From: Serratia sarumanii
GTDB taxonomy: Bacteria; Pseudomonadota; Gammaproteobacteria; Enterobacterales; Enterobacteriaceae
NCBI RefSeq assembly: GCF_029962605.1
Contig: NZ_CP124750.1
Coordinates: 3,534,001 to 3,598,000 of the forward strand
DNA length: 64,000 bases
Direction of reading: 5' to 3'
The notes under the pieces were generated by a model. That model was not told the DNA's origin. It made no database searches and saw nothing but the letters and a program-made list of their open reading frames with translations. Shown here in pieces: positions 8,999 through 17,546 of the stretch. The position numbers and the translations under genes were made by a program. Position 1 is the stretch's first letter. Each line of letters opens with the position of its first letter.

Positions 8999-9702
8999 GC
9001 GCGCTCCTTGCTTTTATAAAAATCGTGTCCTTTTCATTAAAATCGTTAACCAACCAAATCAAGTCATTAAGATTAATCCTAAAAAAAATCACCCTGACAA
9101 CGCCATTTTTACGGCATGGGAAAAGTCATCATATAAATAACTGAAAATGATCATGTTATATAAATACGCTTGCGAAAAACACGTGAATAAAAAATGCGCC
9201 ACGCAAAGTGCATCCATTAAAGATGCATTTGCCACACCAGGGCAAATCACACTTTATGTTAATTGTTTTATCTTAAAGTGTTTTTTTGCGTCCCAATTGC
9301 ATGACCAAATAGGAATTTCATCATTGCAAATTAAAATGCATTTTATAATCAGGCTGACTGATAAAACTTATTGAGACTAATAAATAAAATCATGAGCAGC
9401 GTTTGAAAAGAAGATAGGGACAGGCTCATTTTCTGAACATCGGGCCAGAAAATCACAGATCGTAATAGGGAGCTTCTTTTATCTTTTTCCTGCGCTGAGA
9501 AGAACCGATGTTTTAACACATCTTGCTCGATGCCCTATTTTACCCTCCACGCCAATTGGGGCGCGACTTTGCCCACCGTGAACCGCCGGCCCTCCAACGT
9601 AAAAGCCTCATGCCGACTCGCACCGTGCGTTGTTGCCAGAATAGCCTGATTGCCCAGTAAAAAGCCCAGCCTATAAGGCCGGGCCTTTCATTAACGGCCT
9701 GA
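8999..9702 (+). other. AT-rich region without a convincing gene
   Basis: This holds the promoter side of the AraC-family gene, which reads to the left. It is clearly AT-richer than its surroundings. It contains inverted repeats: TGCATC/GATGCA near 9206-9226, and arms ACACTTTA (9249-9256) and TAAAGTGT (9274-9281) running into a T run. A 75-codon frame at 9147-9374 has no ribosome-binding site. Nothing else was identified. Confidence 0.5.
9658..9690 (-). terminator. Rho-independent terminator of the 9703-10897 genes
   Basis: Read on the minus strand, GCCCGGCC and GGCTGGGC (one mismatch) flank the loop TTATA and are followed by TTTTT. It closes the minus-strand pair that begins at 10897. Confidence 0.8.
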
Positions 9703-9924
9703 TTAATCAGCCAGGTTGTCGATCTCTGCGGATCTGTGCTTGCGCAACAGATACAGCAGCAAAGATACCCGCCGCTCGGTGCGTTCCGGGGTATCCGGCG
9801 GCAGGTTGTAGCGCAGGGTGTAGCGCTCGTTATTCTCGTTGCAAAAATCGATGACGAGCACGGGAGCAGAGGCCCCCGCTACTTTTCGATAATTCAGCGA
9901 GATGCACGACAGGTTTTTTTTCAT
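9703..9924 (-). CDS. Small hypothetical protein
   Basis: This 73-residue protein starts MKKNLSCISLNYRKVAG and is not recognised. It is soluble in appearance, with no signal peptide or membrane helix, and has a charged C-terminal half (PPDTPERTERRVSLLLYLL). It starts one base after the stop of the membrane-protein gene upstream and ends just before a good terminator, which supports it being a real, co-transcribed gene. The ribosome-binding site is weak, consistent with translational coupling. Confidence 0.6.
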   Translation of the reverse strand: MKKNLSCISLNYRKVAGASAPVLVIDFCNENNERYTLRYNLPPDTPERTERRVSLLLYLLRKHRSAEIDNLAD

Positions 9925-9925
9925 C

Positions 9926-10897
9926 TCAACTTACCGCGACAGTGCGGCGGGTTGATTCGGCAATCCGCCCCACGCCGGCGCTCAGCGCGGCGCCCAACAG
10001 CAGCATCAACAGCGAACCCCAAGCGGCGCGCGACAGCTGTTTGGCCGCTTCGTCGGCCGCTTCACGCGCTTTCTGCTCTGCCTCGGCCTTGAGTTTTTCC
10101 ACTTTCTGCACCGCCTGCTGGTAAGCCTGAGCATAGTTATCGACGATTTGGCTCGCTTCATCGCGGCTTTTGCCGGTGCGCGCCGCAACGATATTCACCA
10201 GCGCATCCTTGTCGGCGGCGCTCAACGTCGGCTCACCGGACTGCTTGACGCGGTCGAACCACTGCTTGAGCTCGGAGGCGGCCTGCGCCGGATCGGCAGC
10301 CGCGTCCATGGCCGATTGCTTGCCGTCGGCGGTCGCCCTGTCGGCCTTCTGTTCCAACCGAGCCGGATCCAGTTCCGGCTTGCCGGTCTGCTTGAGCGTG
10401 GCGTTCAACTGGTTTTCCAGGCTTCCCCAGTCAAGGCTGATGCCCTTTTTATCCAGCTGTTGCTTGAGGCCTTCGCCCACGTTTGGCGCCGCCGCCGCCA
10501 GGCCGCTGCCCGCCAGCGAAAGCCCTTTGCCCACCGCGCTGCCCGCCAGCCCCACCACGCCACTCGCCAATGAAACCATCAGCCAGGTGGTCAGCAAGGT
10601 GGTGATCGCCCAGCTCAGCAGACCATGCAAGCCGCCGCGGTTCGGCGCGGTGCGGCCGGCGACGAACGCGCCCGCGGCCAGCGACGCCAGCGTTGAAACC
10701 AGCAGCCAGATCCCGGTGCCGGTGCCAAAGCCGCTCAGCGGGTTACCCTTTTGCATCATATCCACGGCCTGGGCGCCGATAGCCGTGCCCAGCACGCTGA
10801 AGATCAGATAAGTCACCAGCGCCACGGCACTCCCGGCCAATATCGAGCCCCATGACACCTGAAACGCAAAGCGATTTGATTCATAGACAGTGGTCAT
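9926..10897 (-). CDS. Membrane protein with long amphipathic helical segment, unknown function
   Basis: The 323-residue protein has about four N-terminal membrane helices (within residues 18-132, for example GSILAGSAVALVTYLIFSVL), a long Ala/Lys/Glu/Gln-rich region of about 150 residues predicted to be helical or coiled (QAYQQAVQKVEKLKAEAEQK), and one C-terminal membrane helix (SLLMLLLGAALSAGV). Similar proteins are sometimes named CAP-Gly or PhnA-like in enterobacterial annotations, without functional support. AAGGAAC precedes the ATG. It is divergent from the PAS-LuxR gene, shares a promoter region with it, and may be under its control. Confidence 0.75.
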   Translation of the reverse strand: MTTVYESNRFAFQVSWGSILAGSAVALVTYLIFSVLGTAIGAQAVDMMQKGNPLSGFGTGTGIWLLVSTLASLAAGAFVAGRTAPNRGGLHGLLSWAITTLLTTWLMVSLASGVVGLAGSAVGKGLSLAGSGLAAAAPNVGEGLKQQLDKKGISLDWGSLENQLNATLKQTGKPELDPARLEQKADRATADGKQSAMDAAADPAQAASELKQWFDRVKQSGEPTLSAADKDALVNIVAARTGKSRDEASQIVDNYAQAYQQAVQKVEKLKAEAEQKAREAADEAAKQLSRAAWGSLLMLLLGAALSAGVGRIAESTRRTVAVS

Positions 10898-11013
10898 CGT
10901 TGTTCCTTATATTTTCTGGACAAGTGATTGCACGCACGGCGGATAACCGCGCAGACGAATCCAGTCTGCCGCGCGGCGTCGTCGGCCGTCCCGGTTCATT
11001 TGCGCCAGAATGA

Positions 11014-11054
11014 CTAGTGCATTCACACCCTGCGAATACGCACGTTATGCACTA
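11014..11054. promoter_or_regulatory. Inverted AGTGCAT repeat pair between the membrane-protein and PAS-LuxR genes
   Basis: TAGTGCATT (11015-11023) and GTTATGCACTA (11044-11054) are opposed copies of one element with centres about 32 bp apart, roughly three helical turns. The same elements recur upstream of the CsbD-like gene (12628-12685). The second copy lies about 72 bp before the PAS-LuxR ATG. A role as operators of that regulator is inferred. Confidence 0.5.
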
Positions 11055-11124
11055 AGCTGCTCAGCGAGTAGCGTAACCCGCGGCCCCGGTCAGAGGCCGC
11101 TCCCTTCTGTCTAGCGGAGAACAC

Positions 11125-12621
11125 ATGAGCCAATCCGTCCTGGCCAGCGAAACCCACCGCGGCCACCTGCAGCAAATCATCTCCGGCTTGTCCGACGGCG
11201 TGATCCTGACGGATACCGATCGAACGCTGCTCTGGGCCAACGAGGCCGCGTTGGCCATGCATGGCGTGAGTCATCAGAAAGCTCTGGGGGCCAATGCCGG
11301 CGAGTACGCGGCGCGTTTTGCCCTGCGCTATCGCAACAATCATCCGCTGGCTTTGGAACAGTATCCGCTGAACCGGGTTGCCGATGGCGAGACCTTCACC
11401 GATGTGGTGGTGGAGGTTCGGCAAGCCGACGATCCGGACAGCTTCTGGGTGCACCGCCTGCGGAGCCTGATTATCACCGATGCGCAGGGGCAACCGGAGC
11501 TGCTGGCGCTAATCCTGAGCGACGCGACGGAGTGGGCCAGCGCCGAACAGCGCTTTGAAAAAACCTTCAACGCCAATCCGGCGCCGGCGGTCATTTGTCG
11601 GCTAAGCGACCTGCGCTACGTCAAGGTCAACCAGGGGTTCCTCGATATGACCGGTTACCAACGTGAACAGGTCATGGGTCGTTCGGTTTATGAACTCGAC
11701 GTTTTGGAACAGGCGGAGCACAAAGATCTGGCGATACAGCGCCTGGGGGAAGGCGCCACCATTCCACAAATGGAGGCCGAGCTGAAACTGCCCGGTGGCG
11801 GAAGCAAGCTGGTGGTGGTTGCCGGCCAACCGCTGGACATCAATGAAGACGACTGCATGCTGTTCACTTTTACCGATCTCGAACCCCGGCGCCAGGCGGA
11901 ATCGGCGCTGCGGGAAAGTGAAGAGCGGTTCGCCAAGGCATTTCGCCTGAGCCCGGTGCCGACGTTGTTGTGTACGGCGCAGGAGCGGCGCGTGCTGGAC
12001 GTCAACGAAGCCTTCACCCGCACCACCGAGTACGACGCCGAAGCCTTGATCGGCAAGACGGTCGATGAGATCCAATTTATTGACGATCCCGAGGCGAACC
12101 GCCGTTTGTTTGCCGCGCTGGAAAAAAGCGGTAACGCCGAGGGGCTGGACATCCGGGTACGCAAGAAAGGGAGCGAGTCGATCGACTGCGTGGCCTCGGC
12201 GGATGCCGTCAGCATCCACAATGCGCCCTGCTACCTGCTGGTGCTCATGGACATTACCGAACGCAAACGCTCGGAGCTGGAGCTGGTCAGCGCCATCGAA
12301 GAAGTGATGCAGGACGCCTCCTGGTTCAGCCAAACCCTGATTGAAAAACTGGCCAACGTGAAAAGCATCAACCGGCCCGACCAGGCCGGATTGACCGCCA
12401 GCGATCTCACGCCGCGCGAGCGCGATGTGCTGGAGTTGATTTGCGAGGGGCTGCCGGACAAGAAAATCGCGGCGCGTCTCAATCTGGCGCTCAACACCAT
12501 TCGCAACCATGTCGCGACGGTCTATTCCAAACTTGGCGTGCACAGCCGCAGCGAAGCCATCGTCTGGGCCAGGGAGCGCGGTCTGTTTACCGGCGGGCCG
12601 GCCACCAGGAACGGCAAGTAG
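11125..12621 (+). CDS. Triple-PAS LuxR-type transcriptional regulator
   Basis: The 498-residue protein has three successive PAS sensory domains (about residues 13-125, 144-258 and 268-385) and a LuxR/GerE helix-turn-helix at the C-terminus (about 425-490), with the motif LTPRERDVLELICEGLPDKKIAARL and the recognition helix region LALNTIRNHVATVYSKLGV. There is no membrane helix and no receiver domain, so it probably senses a cytoplasmic signal (redox, ligand or light cannot be told apart here). It is divergent from a membrane-protein gene and followed by a CsbD-like gene. The repeats upstream of all three suggest autoregulation and a local regulon. Confidence 0.88.
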   Translation: MSQSVLASETHRGHLQQIISGLSDGVILTDTDRTLLWANEAALAMHGVSHQKALGANAGEYAARFALRYRNNHPLALEQYPLNRVADGETFTDVVVEVRQADDPDSFWVHRLRSLIITDAQGQPELLALILSDATEWASAEQRFEKTFNANPAPAVICRLSDLRYVKVNQGFLDMTGYQREQVMGRSVYELDVLEQAEHKDLAIQRLGEGATIPQMEAELKLPGGGSKLVVVAGQPLDINEDDCMLFTFTDLEPRRQAESALRESEERFAKAFRLSPVPTLLCTAQERRVLDVNEAFTRTTEYDAEALIGKTVDEIQFIDDPEANRRLFAALEKSGNAEGLDIRVRKKGSESIDCVASADAVSIHNAPCYLLVLMDITERKRSELELVSAIEEVMQDASWFSQTLIEKLANVKSINRPDQAGLTASDLTPRERDVLELICEGLPDKKIAARLNLALNTIRNHVATVYSKLGVHSRSEAIVWARERGLFTGGPATRNGK

Positions 12622-12627
12622 CCTGCA

Positions 12628-12685
12628 AATGCACTATCCGCACCGATGCAAACGCCCCTTATAGGCACAACGTGAAGTGCATAAC
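12628..12685. promoter_or_regulatory. AGTGCAT-type repeat pair upstream of the CsbD-like gene
   Basis: AATGCACTA (12628-12636) and AGTGCATAAC (12676-12685) match the two elements at 11014-11054, in swapped orientation. The 10-base core GTTATGCACT is identical at both loci when read on the proper strand. The second element lies about 70 bp before the CsbD-like start, the same distance as for the PAS-LuxR gene. Confidence 0.5.
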
Positions 12686-12755
12686 ATGGAGGTGCAAATG
12701 CAGGCTTTCGCCCTGTGCGGAAGCCAAACGGATCGAACCTTAGGAGCGCATCATA

Positions 12756-13007
12756 ATGAACAGCGAAAAAGCCAATGGCATGATGGAAAAAGTGGCGGGC
12801 AAGGCGCAGGAAATGGCGGGCGACGTCACCGGAAACCCACGTTTGCAGGCCGAAGGCGTTACGCGCTATGCAGCGGGCGCGCTGCAAGAAAAATACGGCG
12901 ACGCCCTGAGCTGCGCCGGCAGCATGATGAAGAAAAACCCCCTCGCCGCATTAGCCCTCATTGCCGGCGCTGGTCTGTTGGCCGGCCTGCTGCTGCGCCG
13001 CCGTTGA
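12756..13007 (+). CDS. CsbD-like stress protein with C-terminal membrane anchor
   Basis: The 83-residue protein has an N-terminal CsbD-like segment (NGMMEKVAGKAQEMAGDVTGNPRLQAEG) and a hydrophobic C-terminus (ALALIAGAGLLAGLLLRRR) like the tail anchors of YqjD and ElaB, which tether stationary-phase ribosome-binding proteins to the inner membrane. CsbD-type proteins are commonly induced by general stress. The gene follows the PAS-LuxR regulator by 134 bp and has its own upstream repeats. The exact role is unknown. Confidence 0.85.
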   Translation: MNSEKANGMMEKVAGKAQEMAGDVTGNPRLQAEGVTRYAAGALQEKYGDALSCAGSMMKKNPLAALALIAGAGLLAGLLLRRR

Positions 13008-13476
13008 TACGCACCGGCGAGCAAACCGCTTTTCCCTGAACGCCGCGCCCGGTTAACGACAACCGGGCGCGGTGCTATCGGCCAACGGGCAATGCCGTGC
13101 GGGCATATGGCCTTATCGATTTATTCATCCGTTACGCCGACAATGATGATTAACGGCTATTCAGCGGCATCGGGTTATTATGGCGAAACGGCGATATCCC
13201 TCATGGAATAGGCGGCATTCTTTTTCATACCGTCGCTCGCCGCCTTTACTCACTGCTTAACGACAGCCATTTTATTTTCCTCGCGTATTCCTGATTTTTA
13301 TCGTCTTCTCAACCCAAGCCCATCGGCGGTTATTTACGGTCTTGATGCAATAAATCGGCTTACCCTCAACATCATTAAAACCATCAGGTTAAAATTCGAC
13401 TCCATTCGTCAAACTGGGTTTATCCTCCTCTCCATTAAATGTTAATATTGCTGTATTGCGCGCACGGAGAAATAGC
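13008..13476 (+). other. Intergenic region before the DsdC-like gene
   Basis: A strong 12-bp hairpin lies at 13043-13072 near the left end. The rest is AT-richer and should carry the promoter of the LysR-family gene. I see no open frame or tRNA. The ribosome-binding site GGAGA (13466-13470) marks the start of the next gene. Confidence 0.6.
13043..13072 (+). terminator. Strong hairpin after the CsbD-like gene
   Basis: CCGCGCCCGGTT pairs perfectly with AACCGGGCGCGG around a 6-base loop. No U-run follows, so it may be a 3'-end stabiliser or a non-canonical terminator. Confidence 0.55.
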
Positions 13477-14406
13477 ATGTTCCCCAGTAAAAAACATTCA
13501 CAGCGGGCCACCCCGCTGACCAGCTATCAATTTTCCCGGCTGCATACTTTCGAATGCGTCGCCCGTCATTTATCTTTTGCGCTGGCGGCGCAAGAATTGT
13601 CGATCACCCCCAGCGCCGTAAGCCACCGCATTAATTTGCTCGAAAAGGAGTTGGGTTTTCTGCTATTCCAGCGCTTTCATCGCAGAATTACCCTGACGCC
13701 GGAGGGCGAGCGCATGCAATGGGCGCTGGACAGCTCCTTCAACACGCTGAATCAGGAGATTCTGGACATCAAGAATCGCGAGCTGACGGGCACCCTGACC
13801 CTCTACTCGCACCCGTCTCTGGTGCAATGCCTGCTGCTGCCGCGCATCGGCGACTTTATCGCCCAGCACCCCACCATTCACCTCAACATTCTGACCGGGC
13901 AAGAGATCATCAACCTGGCCAACCGCGGCGTGGACTTGGCGATGTACTTCGGCAAACTGCCCTCGGGGCGGCATCTGGACGAGGCCTTTATGCAGGAATC
14001 GATGGTGCCGATCTGTACGCCGCAGTACGCCGCCGCACATAGCCTGTACGATGCGCCGGAAAACCTGGCCCACTGCACGCTGCTGCACGATCGCTACAAC
14101 TCCGGCGAAGACGAGTGGCAAACCTGGTCGCAACACTTTGCGCTGGGGCTGGATACCGACAGCAAAAGCATGGAGTTCGACCGTTCCGATCTCGCGGTGC
14201 TGGCCGCCACGCGGCACCTTGGCGTCGCCATGGGGCGGCTCAATCTGGTGCAGGACTGGATCAAAAGCGGCGAGCTGATCATTCCGTTCACCGACATGAC
14301 CGTGCCCTGCGAGCACTGCTATTTTACCTCGACCATCTCCGAGCGGCAGTGGCCGAAAATCCTCGCGTTTAAGCAGTGGATCATGAAAATCGCCCCTCTG
14401 GTCTGA
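13477..14406 (+). CDS. dsdC: LysR-family regulator, DsdC-like
   Basis: The 309-residue LysR-type activator closely resembles E. coli DsdC, the D-serine-responsive activator of dsdXA. Recalled shared stretches are LHTFECVARHLSFALAAQEL, SPSAVSHRIN-like SITPSAVSHRIN, LNQEILDIKN and DRSDLAVLAATRHLGVAMGR. Start ATG 13477 was chosen over an upstream TTG because GGAGA sits 6 bases before it. Neither dsdX nor dsdA is present anywhere in the window. The neighbours are a CsbD-like gene upstream and convergent genes downstream, so its targets are either elsewhere or different from E. coli. The location not far from yfdC-argW parallels the E. coli map. Confidence 0.8.
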   Translation: MFPSKKHSQRATPLTSYQFSRLHTFECVARHLSFALAAQELSITPSAVSHRINLLEKELGFLLFQRFHRRITLTPEGERMQWALDSSFNTLNQEILDIKNRELTGTLTLYSHPSLVQCLLLPRIGDFIAQHPTIHLNILTGQEIINLANRGVDLAMYFGKLPSGRHLDEAFMQESMVPICTPQYAAAHSLYDAPENLAHCTLLHDRYNSGEDEWQTWSQHFALGLDTDSKSMEFDRSDLAVLAATRHLGVAMGRLNLVQDWIKSGELIIPFTDMTVPCEHCYFTSTISERQWPKILAFKQWIMKIAPLV

Positions 14407-14417
14407 TGGCCAGAGGG

Positions 14418-14720
14418 TTAGCGCTCTATTTTGGGGGAATAAGAAAAATTCAGCGCGCAGGCGTAGAGCCGGCCGGCCTTTGAATAAGAGATATATTTGC
14501 GGTTTTTATCCCAGGCCAACAGGGCATTATTGGCAAAATAATAAACCTCCAATTGCCTCCCATTAGCCAACCTCGACCAGCCTCGGCTTCTTATCACGGT
14601 AAAATCACCGTTGTCACTGAGCGTAATCAGCGGCACGCCCCAGGCATAGCGGGATATTTGCAGCTGGATAATGAATTGGCTTTCGCAGCTTATTTGGTAG
14701 TTCTGTACATCAACATCCAT
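14418..14720 (-). CDS. Hypothetical 100-residue protein
   Basis: The protein starts MDVDVQNYQISCESQFII and is not recognised. It contains several Trp and Tyr residues (RYAWGVPLITLSD, GRLYACALNFSYSP), no signal peptide and no membrane helix. It begins 3 bases after the stop of the EamA transporter gene, so it is probably co-transcribed, but no ribosome-binding site is visible. AT-richer codon use than neighbours argues for recent acquisition or weak selection. It may be a genuine accessory gene or a spurious frame. Confidence 0.45.
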   Translation of the reverse strand: MDVDVQNYQISCESQFIIQLQISRYAWGVPLITLSDNGDFTVIRSRGWSRLANGRQLEVYYFANNALLAWDKNRKYISYSKAGRLYACALNFSYSPKIER

Positions 14721-14723
14721 AAT

Positions 14724-15647
14724 TTATATTTTGGGTGCCACCCTTCGGTCAAAATAAATAAGATAAGAACAACTCACCACGATTAATCCCAGCACGATCA
14801 GCACGGCACCCAATACAAACTCAATTTGCAACGGCTCGCCGAGAATGACGACCCCCGCCAGGATGCCGAATACCGGCGTCATAAAGGTGAGAATGCCCAG
14901 CGAGGAAGCCTGATAACGGCGCAGCAGCGAAAACCAGATCAGGTAGCTGAAAAATGACACCACCACGGTCTGGAACAGCAGGCTGTACCAGGCCACCGGG
15001 CTCAGGGTGAAATGCAGGTTTCCCGTCGCCAGCGCCGGCAACAACAACAGCACACAGGCGCCCGTCAACTGAAACAACAGCGTCTGTTTGGCCGGGCACT
15101 CCGCCAGGCGCGTGGTGCGGATCACCAGGGTAGAAGCTCCCCAGGCGATCCCCGCCAGCAGGCCGTAGAGATCGCCTTTCAGCCGTTCGGCTCCGCCGCT
15201 TCCCTCAGCCATGCCCGATATGGCCAGCACCACGCCGCCAAAGGCGATGAGCATGCCCAGCCACTGCACCGGCGACAGGCGCTCCTGAGGAAGGAGAAAA
15301 TGCAGGCCAAGGGCGGAAAACAGCGGCGCGGTGTACAAAAACACCGCCATATGCGAGGCGCTGGTGTAACGCAGCCCTGCGGAGACAAAAAAGAACTCCA
15401 GCGCGAACAATGCCCCCACGCTCAAACCGGCGCACAGCGTGGCGCGATCCCAGGTGAAGCGCTCGCCGCAGCCGCGCGCCAGCAGGTAAACAGCCAGCGC
15501 GGCAAGACCCGAGCGAATGGCGATTTGCAGCACCGCCGACACATCCGGCTCGGCGGCCTTGATTGCCACCTGTTGCATTCCCCAGATGGCGCATAGCATC
15601 ACCATCGTGGCGGCAGCCCTGCCGTCGATTCCGATTCTCGCATTCAT
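14724..15647 (-). CDS. EamA/DMT-family inner-membrane transporter
   Basis: The 307-residue protein has ten predicted membrane helices arranged as two EamA repeats, with typical motifs such as AIWGMQQVAIKAAEP in the first helix pair and RYQASSLGILTFMTPVFGIL in the second. Family members export amino acids or other small metabolites; the substrate cannot be inferred. I chose the ATG at 15645-15647 (MNARIGIDG) because the 32 extra residues of the longer frame are charged and not membrane-like. It is followed by a possible small gene on the same strand. Confidence 0.85.
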   Translation of the reverse strand: MNARIGIDGRAAATMVMLCAIWGMQQVAIKAAEPDVSAVLQIAIRSGLAALAVYLLARGCGERFTWDRATLCAGLSVGALFALEFFFVSAGLRYTSASHMAVFLYTAPLFSALGLHFLLPQERLSPVQWLGMLIAFGGVVLAISGMAEGSGGAERLKGDLYGLLAGIAWGASTLVIRTTRLAECPAKQTLLFQLTGACVLLLLPALATGNLHFTLSPVAWYSLLFQTVVVSFFSYLIWFSLLRRYQASSLGILTFMTPVFGILAGVVILGEPLQIEFVLGAVLIVLGLIVVSCSYLIYFDRRVAPKI

Positions 15648-15693
15648 AATAGGGTTCTCGCCACCGTGAGAATAATAACGGGTAACCGTCGTA

Positions 15694-15984
15694 TTATTCT
15701 TTATACACCACGATTTCCTGATAAAGCTTAATAACCTCACCATCGCTATCGACAGAGTCGGTATATTCGGTTTGCTGCGCCAAATGAATCACCTTCCATC
15801 CTTTTCGCGCTAATTCAGGGATCGTCAGGCGCCCCACGTCGCGGCAGGTGAACAGGGTATCATCCGACAACCTAAGCTTGCTAACCTCTGCATAATCATA
15901 GGCTTGAGAATGACAAACGTGCGACTCCGCCGCCATCGCCGGCAGTGAAAACAGCCCCACTAATAACATTAACAGGTTTCTCAT
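15694..15984 (-). CDS. Small secreted protein of unknown function
   Basis: The 96-residue protein has a clear Sec signal peptide (LLMLLVGLFSLPAMA, cleavage after AMA) and a mature part of about 78 residues containing two cysteines (HVCHSQAYDY and LFTCRDVGR) that could form a disulfide. GGGAGG upstream of the ATG is a strong ribosome-binding site. No family was recognised. It lies 46 bp upstream of the EamA gene on the same strand. Confidence 0.7.
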   Translation of the reverse strand: MRNLLMLLVGLFSLPAMAAESHVCHSQAYDYAEVSKLRLSDDTLFTCRDVGRLTIPELARKGWKVIHLAQQTEYTDSVDSDGEVIKLYQEIVVYKE

Positions 15985-16380
15985 GGCGACCTCCCAATCG
16001 CTTATTCATGCCGGCCGATTACGCAGACAAAGGCTGACGTTAATACGCCGGCGAAAGACTCAAATTTATTATCTCTTGCACGGATGAAATTACAGGCTGG
16101 CGCCGGTGACTGACAAATGAAAAATATAAACCTTGGCGTTAGATGAATTCATCCGAATCGAGAAACATGAACAGCGGCCCTTTGCACCGCACGGAATGGT
16201 CAAAAACCGGCCAATAATTAGCAAGAAAAGTAATTCTTTATGTCACTGTTTATGTTAAAAATGCCGCCCGCCGCTAACACACCAAAAAAACCGTCAAAAT
16301 GCGTGAAAACGCAGCGTTCTGCGCAAAACATCGGCATGGCGGCGCTGATGGGGCGGTCATACATAAAACAGGGATAACAC
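15985..16380 (+). other. Intergenic region, divergent promoters
   Basis: This AT-rich stretch separates the small secreted-protein gene (minus) and the porin gene (plus). It should carry both promoters; AGGGAT lies just before the porin ATG. I see no coding frame, RNA gene or clear operator. Confidence 0.6.
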
Positions 16381-17532
16381 ATGGCAATCAAATTGCGCGT
16401 ATTGACTCAAGCGGTGGCGCTGGGTCTGGCGATCGGCAGCGCGTCGTTCGCCGCTCAGGCGGAAATCACCCTGCTGAAGCAGGATCCGCAGGCCGGCGAT
16501 CCGCTCAGCCGCCTGAACTTCACCGTTGGCGGCAGCATCCGTCCACAGTTTAACAACATGACGGGCGACGGCGACAAGGGTTCCTACAAGCGTAACGGCT
16601 TCGACGGCGGCACCCGCTTCCGTTTCGCGGCGGACTACTACCTGTTCGACGATATCAGCTGGATCAGCTACTACGAGCTGGGCGTGAACATTCCGGCGCT
16701 GTTCGACTGGGATCACCACTATGCCGACGGCGCGAGAAACACCAGCCGCCGCATGCTGTACACCGGCCTGAAAAGCAACACCTGGGGCCAGATGACCTTC
16801 GGCCAGCAGAACAGCGTTTACTATGACGTGGTGGGCGCCAAGACCGATATCTGGGACTACGACATGTTGGCCCAGGCGCCGGGCAACGGCATCAACGGCG
16901 ACTACGACGGCTCTTACCGTTCACGCAAGATGCTGAAGTACAAGAACCGCTTCGGCGATGCGGACGTTTATGCCTCGTACCTGTTCAGCGACAGCGACTA
17001 CCTGCCGGGCAACGGCCTGCGCTATAAGCGCAAAGGCGGCGGCTCACTGGGCGTGGACTACCACATCACGCAGGATCTGACCTGGGGCACCGCCTGGAAC
17101 TACACCCGCGCCGAAATGCGCAATCCGTCCACCAGCGGCAGCAAGAGCTACGATCAACACATCGTCGGCACCGCCCTCAGCTGGAAACCGGACAACTGGA
17201 CGCTGACTTTCGGCGGCGGTTACTACCACGACTTCCTGACCACCAAGAAAACCGACATCAACAATTACTTCGCCGGCGATGCCTGGGGTATCGAATACCT
17301 GGCCGGTTATACCGTGCCGGTGGGCCAGTACGCGGTGAAATCGGTGATGCCGTACTTTATGGGCGATCGCCTGGAATACGTCACCGGCCGCAACTACCAG
17401 CGCATCGACAACGGCCTTGGGGTTACCGTGCAGTTTGACTACGGCTTCCGCGTTGACGTAGAGCACGTGCTGACATCGAGCACCGACAACCTCGGCGATA
17501 TGACCGTGGTGCGTCTACGCTACGATTTCTGA
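16381..17532 (+). CDS. Outer-membrane porin
   Basis: The 383-residue precursor has a signal peptide (about 27 residues, ending SFAAQA), then alternating aromatic beta-strand pattern with the porin-type stretches GGTRFRFAADYYLFDDI, LKSNTWGQMTFGQQNSVYYD and a final strand VVRLRYDF ending in Phe, the outer-membrane assembly signal. The acidic loop region (ISWISYYELGVNIPALFDWD) and overall length match general Gram-negative porins, but it is not recognisably OmpC or OmpF. Substrate preference is unknown. It is monocistronic, with a terminator 20 bp downstream. Confidence 0.82.
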   Translation: MAIKLRVLTQAVALGLAIGSASFAAQAEITLLKQDPQAGDPLSRLNFTVGGSIRPQFNNMTGDGDKGSYKRNGFDGGTRFRFAADYYLFDDISWISYYELGVNIPALFDWDHHYADGARNTSRRMLYTGLKSNTWGQMTFGQQNSVYYDVVGAKTDIWDYDMLAQAPGNGINGDYDGSYRSRKMLKYKNRFGDADVYASYLFSDSDYLPGNGLRYKRKGGGSLGVDYHITQDLTWGTAWNYTRAEMRNPSTSGSKSYDQHIVGTALSWKPDNWTLTFGGGYYHDFLTTKKTDINNYFAGDAWGIEYLAGYTVPVGQYAVKSVMPYFMGDRLEYVTGRNYQRIDNGLGVTVQFDYGFRVDVEHVLTSSTDNLGDMTVVRLRYDF

Positions 17533-17546
17533 TTGTTCCGCACGTA

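Noticed and set aside
9147..9374. 75-codon frame in the AT-rich gap
   Set aside because: It has no ribosome-binding site, composition close to random AT-rich sequence, and spans the inverted repeats; no family resemblance.
6790..9702. Second attachment-site copy (argW 3' end) bounding an island
   Set aside because: I searched by eye for the last 15-18 bases of argW in the following 3 kb and found no convincing match.
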